Below are positions 1 to 7,192 of a DNA stretch of 64,000 bases, piece by piece; the stretch's first letter is position 1; every line of letters begins with the position of its first letter. The stretch lies in the NCBI GenBank assembly GCA_900546265.1, contig URCA01000006.1:76639-140638 (forward strand), given 5' to 3'. This stretch comes from an uncultured Oscillospiraceae bacterium. GTDB taxonomy: Bacteria; Bacillota; Clostridia; Oscillospirales; Acutalibacteraceae. Below the pieces are notes generated by a model, which saw only the letters and a list, made by a program, of their open reading frames with translations, was not told where the DNA came from and did not search any database. Position numbers and translations under genes: made by a program.

Positions 1-78
1 TTTCATTATATAGGCGAAACGGTCGTCTGCCAAGCCCCTGTTTTTTCTTTTAAATGCGAAGAAATGCGGAAAAAACTC

Positions 79-107
79 TTTTCATTCGCGGCGGAAGCGT
101 GTATACT
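79..107 (+). promoter_or_regulatory. Sigma-A-type promoter for the phosphate transporter operon
   Basis: TTTTCA at 79-84 and TATACT at 102-107 are separated by exactly 17 bases. The -10 box is about 50 bases upstream of the chosen start at 156. It lies inside the longest open frame, which argues against that frame's earlier start codon. No PHO-box-like direct repeats were recognised nearby. Bases 1-78 hold nothing I can identify. Confidence 0.6.
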
Positions 108-155
108 GAAAGACGGTTTGTGAAATCGTATGCGGACGGTAAAGGAGCAAAGGAC

Positions 156-1211
156 ATGACGTTGTCACTGCAGGACTTTTTATCCAGCCTGGTCTCGAAC
201 CCCATGTTGATTCTGACGGTGCTTCTCACCTTGGGCGTCATTTTTGTCAACGGCTGGACGGATGCCCCCAATGCCATTGCCACCTGCGTTTCCACCCGTT
301 CCATGGGCCCCCGCACCGCCATTTTAATGGCGGCGGGCTGCAACTTCCTCGGGGTGCTGGTCATGACGCTGATCAACGCCTCCGTCGCGCAGACCATCTA
401 CAACATGGTGGACTTCCGTGGCAATTCCCACGAGGCCTCCGTCGCCCTGTGCGCCGCACTGTTCGCCATTGTGCTGTGGGCCGTGGCCGCTTGGTATTTC
501 GGCATTCCCACCAGCGAAAGCCACGCCCTGATCGCCGGCCTGTCCGGCGCGGCCATCGCGCTGCACGGCGGTCTCGGCGGCATCAACGGCGCTGAATGGG
601 TCAAGGTGCTGTACGGTCTCGCCCTGTCGACCTTCCTTGGCTTTGCCTTCGGCTGGGCGGCCGCTAAGCTGACCGCTCTTCTCTGCCGCGGCATGGACCG
701 CCGGAAAACCACCCGCTTTTTCCGGGGGGCGCAGATTGGCGGCGCCGCCGCCATGGCGTTTATGCACGGTGCCCAGGACGGTCAAAAATTCATGGGTGTG
801 TTTATGCTGGGAGTCTTTCTGGCCAGCGGGAACGGCGATGCCGCACAATTCACGCTGCCCCTCTGGCTGATGATATTGTGCTCCCTGGTGATGGCCGTCG
901 GTACCTCCGTGGGCGGCTACCGCATCATCAAGGCGGTGGGCATGGACATGGTCAAGCTGGAAAAATACCAGGGCTTCGCCGCCGATTTGGCCGCTTCCGC
1001 CTGCCTGCTCGTCTCCTTCTTTACCGGCGGCATTCCCGTGAGCACCACCCACACAAAAACCACAGCGATCATGGGCGTGGGCGCCGCCAAACGGCTTTCC
1101 GCCGTCAAATGGAGCGTCGTCAAGGAGATGGTGCTCACCTGGGTGCTCACCTTCCCGGGCTGCGGGCTTATCGGCTTCCTCATGGCGTGGCTGTTCATGC
1201 GGCTGTTTTAA
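156..1211 (+). CDS. pit: PiT-family inorganic phosphate transporter
   Basis: A 351-residue, strongly hydrophobic membrane protein that imports phosphate by cation symport. It has the family's signature blocks: an early NGWTDAPNAIATCVSTR motif and a second copy-like block (MHGAQDGQKFMG) in the second half, followed by SVGGYRIIKAVG and STTHTKTTAIMG. This internal duplication is typical of PiT proteins. The start at 156 is preceded by an AAAGGAG ribosome site, and the longer frame would run through the promoter. The DUF47 gene follows after 44 bases in the same direction, the classic Pit partner arrangement. It could in principle carry sulfate, as some relatives do, but the DUF47 neighbour favours phosphate. 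Confidence 0.93.
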   Translation: MTLSLQDFLSSLVSNPMLILTVLLTLGVIFVNGWTDAPNAIATCVSTRSMGPRTAILMAAGCNFLGVLVMTLINASVAQTIYNMVDFRGNSHEASVALCAALFAIVLWAVAAWYFGIPTSESHALIAGLSGAAIALHGGLGGINGAEWVKVLYGLALSTFLGFAFGWAAAKLTALLCRGMDRRKTTRFFRGAQIGGAAAMAFMHGAQDGQKFMGVFMLGVFLASGNGDAAQFTLPLWLMILCSLVMAVGTSVGGYRIIKAVGMDMVKLEKYQGFAADLAASACLLVSFFTGGIPVSTTHTKTTAIMGVGAAKRLSAVKWSVVKEMVLTWVLTFPGCGLIGFLMAWLFMRLF

Positions 1212-1255
1212 TAGAAAGCGCAAGCGTTTAACCAATCAGAAAGGCGGATTTCAAA

Positions 1256-1894
1256 ATGGGTAAGAAAGAAAAAAAGGCCAAGAAAGAATGCGACTATTTT
1301 GAAATGATGGTACGAGGCGTCAAGTTTTCCTGCAAAGCGGCGGAGCTGCTGAAAACCAATCTGGAAAACTTCGATCCCAACACCTTGCAGGCCCGCATGG
1401 AGGAGATGCACGTCATCGAGCATAACGCCGACATCTCCAAGCACGACACCATGTCTGAGCTGATGCGGGCGTTCATCACCCCCATTGAGCGGGAGGACAT
1501 CATCCTGCTGATCCAGGAAATCGACGACGTTACCGACGCCATCGAGGACGTGCTCATCCGCACCTACATGTTCAACGTGGCGGCCATCCGGGAGGAAGCG
1601 CTGGAATTCGCCGACGTCATCGTCCGCTGCTGCGAGGTGCTCAAGGACACGCTCAAGGAATTCCGCCACTTCCGCAAATCCGATTCTATTTACGAAAACA
1701 TCGTGGAAATCAACCGGCTTGAGGAGGAAGGCGACGCACTGTATACCCGCGCGGTGCGCAAGCTGTATTTGTCCTCGACCGATCCCATCGAGCTGAGCGT
1801 TTGGCGGGAAATTTTCGACCGCATGGAAAAATGCTGCGACGCCTGTGAGCACGTGGCCAACGACGTGGAAAGCGTCATGTTGAAAAACTCCTGA
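1256..1894 (+). CDS. DUF47 (PhoU-like) phosphate transport regulator
   Basis: A 212-residue, all-helical, charged protein of the DUF47/TIGR00153 family, distantly related to PhoU. Typical features are the FDPNTLQARMEEMHVIEHNAD stretch and two acidic helical segments (ITPIEREDIILL; FDRMEKCCDACEHVANDVESVML) where PhoU-like proteins bind metal ions. It follows the Pit gene and shares its promoter. Family members are thought to modulate Pit activity at the membrane, but this is an inference from context. Translation starts at ATG 1256 after a GGCGG-type site. A strong terminator follows the gene. Confidence 0.9.
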   Translation: MGKKEKKAKKECDYFEMMVRGVKFSCKAAELLKTNLENFDPNTLQARMEEMHVIEHNADISKHDTMSELMRAFITPIEREDIILLIQEIDDVTDAIEDVLIRTYMFNVAAIREEALEFADVIVRCCEVLKDTLKEFRHFRKSDSIYENIVEINRLEEEGDALYTRAVRKLYLSSTDPIELSVWREIFDRMEKCCDACEHVANDVESVMLKNS

Positions 1895-1922
1895 AAACTG
1901 CCCTGTTCTTTCCGAACGCGCA

Positions 1923-1960
1923 AGCGCCCCCGCTGCAGACACTCCTGCGGCGGGGGCGCT
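1923..1960. terminator. Bidirectional terminator between the DUF47 and rubrerythrin genes
   Basis: A perfect 11-bp GC-rich stem (1923-1933 with 1950-1960) is followed by a T-rich run on the plus strand. It sits between two convergent genes and can serve both. Confidence 0.8.
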
Positions 1961-1980
1961 TTCTGGTTTTGTGAGAAAAA

Positions 1981-2568
1981 TTAACCGAAATACCGGTTCA
2001 GCAGACCCTCGAAGGCTTTGCCGTGGCGGGCCTCGTCCTTGGCCATCTCGTGGACGGTGTCGTGGATAGCGTCATAGTTGAGAGCTTTCGCCTTCTTGGC
2101 CAGCTGCATTTTGCCTTCGGTGGCGCCGCATTCGGCCTCCACGCGCATCGCCAGATTCTTCTTCGTGCTGTCGGTCACCACTTCGCCGAGCAGCTCCGCG
2201 AACTTGGCGGCGTGCTCCGCTTCTTCATAAGCGGCCTTTTCCCAGTACAGGCCGATTTCGGGATAGCCCTCGCGGTGAGCGACGCGGGCCATGGCCAGGT
2301 ACATGCCCACCTCGGAGCATTCGCCGGTGAAGTTGGCGCGCAGCATTTCGACGACCTCGGCATCCAGGCCCTGAGCCACGCCCACCCGGTGCTCGTCGGC
2401 CCAGACCCGCTCGCCGGCGGCAGCGGCCGGCGCAGCGGCAGCGGCGGGAGCCTCAGCGGCACCCATCTCTTTAAACTGGTCGGGGCCAGCGCCGCAAACC
2501 GGGCAGGCGGCGGGGGCGGCGTCCCCGGTGTGCACGTATCCGCAGATCAGACAAACAAACTTTTTCAT
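1981..2568 (-). CDS. Reverse rubrerythrin (N-terminal rubredoxin plus ferritin-like domain)
   Basis: A 195-residue non-heme iron peroxidase that reduces hydrogen peroxide in anaerobes. The N terminus is a rubredoxin-like iron site with two CxxC knuckles (CLICGY near residue 6 and CPVCGAG near residue 22). An Ala/Pro linker of about 25 residues follows, then a four-helix ferritin-like domain with di-iron ligand motifs FTGECSE, EEAEHA, EAECGA and DEARHG. This domain order is the reverse of classical rubrerythrin. The start at 2568 follows a GGAGG site; an in-frame ATG 15 bases upstream lacks one. It lies 48 bases downstream of a PerR-like gene, so it is probably co-transcribed and induced by peroxide. 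Confidence 0.93.
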   Translation of the reverse strand: MKKFVCLICGYVHTGDAAPAACPVCGAGPDQFKEMGAAEAPAAAAAPAAAAGERVWADEHRVGVAQGLDAEVVEMLRANFTGECSEVGMYLAMARVAHREGYPEIGLYWEKAAYEEAEHAAKFAELLGEVVTDSTKKNLAMRVEAECGATEGKMQLAKKAKALNYDAIHDTVHEMAKDEARHGKAFEGLLNRYFG

Positions 2569-2616
2569 AACTGTTACCTCCAAAATTTCATTCTTATATG
2601 TTCCGGCCGACGCCGG

Positions 2617-3057
2617 TCAGTGGGACAAAGAAGCCGGTTGGCAGGCAGGACACAGGCCGCTGAAATACACATCCTGTACCTGCACCTGGAACCCCGGCGG
2701 GCAGATGCTCTGCACGGCCTGGTCATCCAGGTCGAAATCGTAGATAGAACCGCAGCCGCAGCATTTAAAATGTGCGTGGTCGGCGGCATTTCCGTCAAAC
2801 CGTTGTTCCTCCGGATCGATGGTAACCGTCCGGATAAGCCCTGCATCCACAAGCGCGTGCAGGCTGTTGTAAATGGTGGTGCGGGAAAAGGTGGGAAACC
2901 GCTCGAGAACCGCCCGGTAAATAGTATCCACCGTCGGATGGGTGGGATGACGCAGCAGGTAATCATATATGGCAATCCGTTGCTGCGTGGGCCGCAGTCC
3001 TTTTTCGGTAAGAGCCGCGGCGATTTCCTGAACCGATTTGGTAATGGGGCCTGTCAT
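2617..3057 (-). CDS. perR: Fur-family regulator, PerR-like peroxide sensor
   Basis: A 146-residue Fur-superfamily repressor. The winged-helix domain carries the family sequence GLRPTQQRIAIYDYL, a HPTVDTIYRAV segment and the recognition helix RTTIYNSLHALVDAGLI. The dimerisation domain has HAHFKCCGCGSIYDF and a second Cys pair, CPAC, which form a structural zinc site. PerR rather than Fur or Zur is chosen because the gene heads an operon with a rubrerythrin and because a PerR-like box overlaps its own promoter. The start at 3057 has a GAGGTGG ribosome site; upstream in-frame codons would place the protein start before the promoter. Confidence 0.85.
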   Translation of the reverse strand: MTGPITKSVQEIAAALTEKGLRPTQQRIAIYDYLLRHPTHPTVDTIYRAVLERFPTFSRTTIYNSLHALVDAGLIRTVTIDPEEQRFDGNAADHAHFKCCGCGSIYDFDLDDQAVQSICPPGFQVQVQDVYFSGLCPACQPASLSH

Positions 3058-3095
3058 ATCCACCTCTCTTTTCTGTAATGATTTCTTTTTTGTAT

Positions 3096-3138
3096 TGATT
3101 ACAATAATCACTATACACGCACCACTCGGTTTTGTCAA
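3096..3138 (-). promoter_or_regulatory. perR promoter with overlapping PerR-like operator
   Basis: On the minus strand, TTGACA (3133-3138) and TATAGT (3110-3115) are 17 bases apart, a near-perfect sigma-A promoter. Immediately downstream is the inverted repeat TGATTA-CAA-TAATCA at 3096-3110, a 15-bp element close to the 7-1-7 PerR consensus. It touches the -10 box and covers the expected start of transcription, so autorepression and control of the downstream rubrerythrin are likely. Confidence 0.78.
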
Positions 3139-3197
3139 GACCTTTTTTTAAAAAAAGGGAATTTTTTCTTCCTTGGTAAATTCTTCTGCGCGGGGCA

Positions 3198-3206
3198 TGG
3201 TAATAT
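3198..3206 (+). promoter_or_regulatory. Possible extended -10 promoter for msrAB
   Basis: TGG followed by TAATAT at 3201-3206 forms an extended -10 element about 40 bases before the msrAB start. No good -35 box was found at the right distance. Confidence 0.4.
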
Positions 3207-3244
3207 GGGAACCACACACAGCATATGGGCGGGAGGCTTTTCGT

Positions 3245-4186
3245 ATGAAAGAAATCTATCTGGCGGGCGGCTGTTTTTGGGGATTGGAAAAATACCTGGG
3301 CGGCATCGGGGGCGTCACCGACACCCTGGTCGGCTACGCCAACGGCAGCACGGAGAGCCCACGCTATGAGGAGGTCTGCACCGGAACGACGGGGCACGCC
3401 GAAACCGTGCGGGTACAGTACGACGAGGTGGCTCTCCCCCTCCCCGCGCTGCTGGATCTCTTTTTTCAGGCGATCGATCCCACGGCGGTCAACCGGCAGG
3501 GACCCGACCGGGGCACCCAATACCGCACGGGCATCTACTTTACCGCGCCGGAGGACGCGCCGCTTATCGAGCAGGCGCTGGACAAGCAGCAGAAGCGGCA
3601 TCGCCGGCCGCTGGTGGTGGAGGCCCAGCCCCTCCAGAATTTCTGGCCGGCGGAAGCATACCACCAGAGGTATCTGGACAAGAATCCGGGCGGTTACTGC
3701 CATATCGGCAAGGCGGCCTTTGAGCGGGCGGCCCGCCGGGGCGGCTACCGGCGCAAATCCGCGGAGGAGCTCAAGGCGCAGCTGACCCCGCTACAGTTCC
3801 AGGTGACCCAAAGCGGCGCGACAGAGCCGGCCTTCCGCAACGCCTACCATGCGGAGCACCGCCGTGGCATTTACGTGGACGTCACCACCGGCGAGCCGTT
3901 GTTTACCTCGGCGGAGAAATTCGACGCGGGCTGTGGTTGGCCCAGCTTCTCCCGGCCCATCGGCAGCAGCCTGCTGGAGGAGCGGCCGGATAGAAGCTTC
4001 GGTTTGCAGCGCACGGAGGTGCGCAGCCGCACCGGCGGCGCCCACCTCGGCCATGTGTTCGAGGACGGCCCTGCCGAGACGGGCGGCCGGCGCTATTGCA
4101 TCAATAGCGCGGCTCTCCGCTTCATCCCCCTGGAAGAGATGGAGGCGGAGGGATACGGCGCCTATCTACCACCCGAAGAGCTATAA
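3245..4186 (+). CDS. msrAB: MsrA-MsrB fusion, peptide methionine sulfoxide reductase
   Basis: A 313-residue cytoplasmic repair enzyme with both stereospecific methionine sulfoxide reductase domains. The MsrA half starts at once with the catalytic GGCFWGLE motif (Cys near residue 10). The MsrB half (about residues 180-305) has GCGWPSF, the HLGHVF block and the catalytic Cys in RYCINSAALRF. The zinc CxxC pairs of zinc-type MsrB are absent, so this is the zinc-free form. The start at 3245 has a GGAGG site. It is divergent from perR and fits the oxidative-stress theme of this segment. There is no signal peptide, unlike the secreted PilB-type fusions. Confidence 0.95.
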   Translation: MKEIYLAGGCFWGLEKYLGGIGGVTDTLVGYANGSTESPRYEEVCTGTTGHAETVRVQYDEVALPLPALLDLFFQAIDPTAVNRQGPDRGTQYRTGIYFTAPEDAPLIEQALDKQQKRHRRPLVVEAQPLQNFWPAEAYHQRYLDKNPGGYCHIGKAAFERAARRGGYRRKSAEELKAQLTPLQFQVTQSGATEPAFRNAYHAEHRRGIYVDVTTGEPLFTSAEKFDAGCGWPSFSRPIGSSLLEERPDRSFGLQRTEVRSRTGGAHLGHVFEDGPAETGGRRYCINSAALRFIPLEEMEAEGYGAYLPPEEL

Positions 4187-4226
4187 CAAGGCGGGGAACC
4201 GGTACGCCTACCGGTTCCCCGCCTTG
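4187..4226. terminator. Bidirectional terminator, 18-bp perfect stem
   Basis: The stem pairs 4187-4204 with 4209-4226 around a 4-base loop and starts directly after the msrAB stop codon. The next gene converges on it from the other side, ending at 4237. Confidence 0.8.
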
Positions 4227-4236
4227 TGTTACCCTA

Positions 4237-4926
4237 TTATATAGAGAAGCCCTGCTTCTTCAGCTCCTGCTCATACCCCGCGGCGGCGGCTGTCACCTTG
4301 CGGGTGTAGCTGGTGGTCGTGACGCCCGCGTCCCGCTTTTTCCTCATGTTCACAATCCCCATGTTGTATTCCATCAGCCCATAATGCACGCCGTTTTTGC
4401 CGATGCTTTCGGCCAGCATGTTCACCCCGATGGTGATATTGTCCCGGGGGGTGTAGGCGTCGGTCACCCCATACCGCTTATAATGGCTGGCGAGGTACCG
4501 GCTGTTTATCTGCATGATCCCCACCATGTCGGCCCCCTCCCCTTTCCGCAGGGCGCCGGTGCGAAAATCGCTTTCCACCTTCATCACGCCAAGCACCAGG
4601 GGATACGAAATTTCCAGGCGTTCGCACAGCTCATAGGTGAACCGCTGCAAATCCCGGGACAGAGGAATGGACGAGAGATACCAGGCGTCCGCCGACGGTA
4701 CAGCCGGCGGGGCGGTGGCAGACGGCGCAGACGGCCGCGTCGTTGCGGGCACCGTGGCGGCGGTGGTGGTGGAAGCGCCCGTCGATAGGGGCGCCGATTC
4801 CGTATGGGCCGGCGGCGTTTCCGGCGCGTCGACCTGGACGGCCGGCTGCGCCTGCACGCGTGCGCTGGCAAAAACCGTGAAAATATACAGCGCCGCGGCG
4901 GCGCAGACAGCGGCAATTTGTTTCAA
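4237..4926 (-). CDS. Secreted lytic transglycosylase (SLT domain)
   Basis: A 229-residue protein with an N-terminal signal peptide ending near ARVQAQ, a Pro/Thr/Ala-rich linker of about 60 residues, and a C-terminal SLT-type goose-lysozyme fold. Motifs are LGVMKVESDFR, with the probable catalytic Glu, then VGIMQINSRY, the D-N-ITIGVNML helix and a GLMEYNMG segment replacing the usual ALAAYNAG. The family cleaves the MurNAc-GlcNAc bond of peptidoglycan to form 1,6-anhydroMurNAc, in wall remodelling or sporulation. The start is a TTG at 4926 preceded by CAGGAGG; no ATG gives a full signal peptide. Confidence 0.87.
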   Translation of the reverse strand: MKQIAAVCAAAALYIFTVFASARVQAQPAVQVDAPETPPAHTESAPLSTGASTTTAATVPATTRPSAPSATAPPAVPSADAWYLSSIPLSRDLQRFTYELCERLEISYPLVLGVMKVESDFRTGALRKGEGADMVGIMQINSRYLASHYKRYGVTDAYTPRDNITIGVNMLAESIGKNGVHYGLMEYNMGIVNMRKKRDAGVTTTSYTRKVTAAAAGYEQELKKQGFSI

Positions 4927-5004
4927 GAAAAAAACCTCCTGCCAAAGTATCCGGCCCCGGTTTGTCCGGGGGCCTGTGGACAGCTTTGGCAGGAATTTCC
5001 TAAT

Positions 5005-6273
5005 TTATACAGAATCTTTTACCGGACGGGTCAGCTGCCCCGCAAACAAGGGCAGGTTGGAGGCATTGTCCACGATGGCATAGAGAAAGGGGCGGTCGAG
5101 AATCACCTGATAGTCCCCGCCGGGGCCGGCATTTTTGCAGATAGCGGCGAAGGAAAAGGCCGCAGCCTTGGTGCCGTGAGCGTTCAGCTCGATACAGGTT
5201 TTCTGCCGGATATCGCTGAGGAACAGGCCGGGCCCGCCCATGGGGGCGAAATCGTCCTCGGCGGGGAAGAAGGCGGCCCTCACCCCCAGGCGGTTCAGCG
5301 GCGGACGGAAATCCGCCTCGTCCGCATAGGAGAAGCTGGGGATCCCGGCCTGCACGCTCCCTGCCGCGCCGTCGAGCAGGGCGAGCCACGTCTCTCCGGT
5401 CAGGGCCCGCGCCGCGTCCTCCAGGCGGATCCCCTCCCGGGGCAGCAGCCCGACGAAGCTGAAACGGCCGCCCTGATAGGGCCGTTTGAAACCGGTGACC
5501 CATTCATTTTCCAGATAGGCCGTCTCGACCGAAAACAGAAACTCCGTGGAAAACGCCCCGTCGGCGGCCTGAAAGACGTGGGAACGCACATTCTTCTTCT
5601 CGTAGGGCTCCTCCCATTTCATATCGAACAGCACCGTGCTGAGGAGACATAGCTCGATGGCAGGATCCAAGCTGTCCAGCGCCCGGGGAATCCGGCCTTC
5701 GGTCTGGTAATCCACCCAGGCGTTGATGTCCTTCAGGGCCTGGGGCGCCTGCAAATCGGCCCGATAGGCCGCCGCCCGATAGCGGTCGGCGTTTGCCTGC
5801 AGGAAGGCCGGCCGGATTTCCAGCCCCTCGTCGATCCATAAGGAGTTGGCCAGCGTGACCCTGCCCGCCTTCTTCACCGTCCAATTATCCAGCAGCCAGG
5901 CGCACATGGCCCCCCGTTCCTCCGGCGCGCCCAGCAGGGCGTCCAGCTCCTCCCGGGTCTGCCCCTGGGTGCCCTCGGCCAGCATGGACAGCGTCAGGTA
6001 CAGGGACACGGGAGACAGCAGCCGGTTTTCCGTCCCCCCGGCCTGTTCGCGCAGCAGCCGCATGCTGAAGTCGGCGGCGGCGGCGCGGAACCCCTCGCTG
6101 AAAGGCTGGGCGGCGGACGCGGCGGGCGTCACGTCCCGCAGCAGGTTCTCCGCCTGGACGGACAGGCGTGGGCGTGCCAGCAGCACCCCCGCGGTCACGC
6201 CGCAGGCGGCTACCGCCGCCGCGACGGCCATCCACCATCGGCGGCGTTTGGATGGACGAATGGGTTCGTTCAT
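5005..6273 (-). CDS. Serpin-family serine protease inhibitor, membrane-anchored or secreted
   Basis: A 422-residue protein: a short basic segment, one N-terminal membrane helix (about residues 14-34), then a complete serpin fold. Recognisable blocks are LLSPVSLYLTLSMLAEGTQGQT, LANSLWIDEG, a strand 2A/3A region with INAWVDYQTEGRIP, LLSTVLFDMKWEEPY, the hinge ELNAHGTKAAA and the C-terminal DRPFLYAIVDNAS. By alignment to the canonical hinge, P15-P14 is GT and the scissile bond falls near CKNA. Gut bacterial serpins inhibit host or bacterial proteases; the target here is unknown. The hinge departs from consensus (Lys at P13, Phe at P9), so inhibitory activity is not certain. The start at 6273 follows a GGGGGTG site. 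Confidence 0.9.
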   Translation of the reverse strand: MNEPIRPSKRRRWWMAVAAAVAACGVTAGVLLARPRLSVQAENLLRDVTPAASAAQPFSEGFRAAAADFSMRLLREQAGGTENRLLSPVSLYLTLSMLAEGTQGQTREELDALLGAPEERGAMCAWLLDNWTVKKAGRVTLANSLWIDEGLEIRPAFLQANADRYRAAAYRADLQAPQALKDINAWVDYQTEGRIPRALDSLDPAIELCLLSTVLFDMKWEEPYEKKNVRSHVFQAADGAFSTEFLFSVETAYLENEWVTGFKRPYQGGRFSFVGLLPREGIRLEDAARALTGETWLALLDGAAGSVQAGIPSFSYADEADFRPPLNRLGVRAAFFPAEDDFAPMGGPGLFLSDIRQKTCIELNAHGTKAAAFSFAAICKNAGPGGDYQVILDRPFLYAIVDNASNLPLFAGQLTRPVKDSV

Positions 6274-6320
6274 ATCGGCACCCCCTATATATTGGCCGAC
6301 ACCAAAATATTTGGCGGATA

Positions 6321-6421
6321 TGCAACATTTTCCGCCAAGCGGAACACTGTACATACATACGCCCTGCCGTTTGGCGGCCCCTCTCCTTTATATAGTGGGG
6401 CTTTCCCCTTAAAATGTTGCA
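6321..6421. repeat. 101-bp segment bounded by an 11-bp perfect inverted repeat
   Basis: TGCAACATTTT at 6321-6331 and its exact reverse complement at 6411-6421 bound a segment that also contains small CCGCC/GGCGG and GGGG/CCCC hairpins. It lies in the 162-bp gap between the yfbR stop and the serpin start. It may be a regulatory leader for the serpin or the remains of a miniature inverted-repeat element. No target-site duplication is visible. Confidence 0.45.
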
Positions 6422-6435
6422 GACGGCGCGCCGAT

Positions 6436-7029
6436 TTACGCGTCCTGTTCGTCCAGCGTCAGGGAAAAGGCGGGGAGGAATTCCTCCAGGAAGCAGTCGG
6501 CGGCGGGCAGGCCCATGGCCCGGATCGACGCCTCGGTGGCGGCGCGGGCGGAGGCAAATTCGCTGTTCCCCTGGCCCAGCTCCTCCACACATTTGATCAG
6601 GGCCGCCAGCTTGTCCGCCGCCTTGACGATCCGTTTTTCCTGCGCCCATTCGTCCCCCGGGCGGAGCAGGGGGGCGTAGTCCTCCCGCAGATCCGCGGGC
6701 AGCAGGCTGAGGAGCTTATCCGCCGCCACGTCCTCCACCTGCTTATAGGCGTCCCGGATGGCGGGGTTATAATACTTCACAGGCGTGGGCAGATCGCCGG
6801 TAAAAATCTCGGGCGTGTCGTGATACAGAGCGATAAGGACGCAGCGGGAGGCATCCACCCGGCCGCCGAAACGGCGGTTGGTCAGCAGGGCCAGGGCATG
6901 GGCCAGCACGGCCACGTCCTGGGAATGTTCGCAGATATTTTCCGGGCGGGTATTGCGCATCAGGGCCCAGCGGGTGATGTATTTCATCCGGGAGAGCACG
7001 GCGTAAAACTTCGGTGTGCGTGGCGTCAT
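6436..7029 (-). CDS. yfbR: HD-domain 5'-deoxynucleotidase, YfbR family
   Basis: A 197-residue protein that matches E. coli YfbR in length and across most of its sequence. It hydrolyses deoxyribonucleoside 5'-monophosphates in the cytoplasm. Shared blocks are the opening FYAVLSRMKYITRW-LMRN, the first metal ligand in ICEHS, the HD pair in YHDTPEI, TGDLPTPVKYYNP, the later Asp in VKAADKLAA and a C-terminal FLEEFLPAFSLTLDE. The start at 7029 is the first Met compatible with the family; upstream in-frame codons would extend past its promoter. The product likely maintains dNTP balance. Confidence 0.93.
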   Translation of the reverse strand: MTPRTPKFYAVLSRMKYITRWALMRNTRPENICEHSQDVAVLAHALALLTNRRFGGRVDASRCVLIALYHDTPEIFTGDLPTPVKYYNPAIRDAYKQVEDVAADKLLSLLPADLREDYAPLLRPGDEWAQEKRIVKAADKLAALIKCVEELGQGNSEFASARAATEASIRAMGLPAADCFLEEFLPAFSLTLDEQDA

Positions 7030-7081
7030 GGCGGGACATTCCTTTCCGGCCGCTGGTATTCTTATAGCGGCTTCTGCGTTC

Positions 7082-7159
7082 AGTATACCAAAGCGGCAAG
7101 AAAAACTCAACAAAACTGACAGGAAAGCCCTTTATTTTCCCTCGAAACTTTGGTATACT
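7082..7159. promoter_or_regulatory. Divergent extended -10 promoters
   Basis: The same element, TGG followed by TATACT, occurs once on each strand: on the minus strand at 7082-7090 (for yfbR) and on the plus strand at 7151-7159 (for the gene at 7193). Neither has a strong -35 box, as expected for extended -10 promoters. Confidence 0.6.
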
Positions 7160-7192
7160 GGAAAAAGCTTTATACATAAAGGAGGCGGACGG

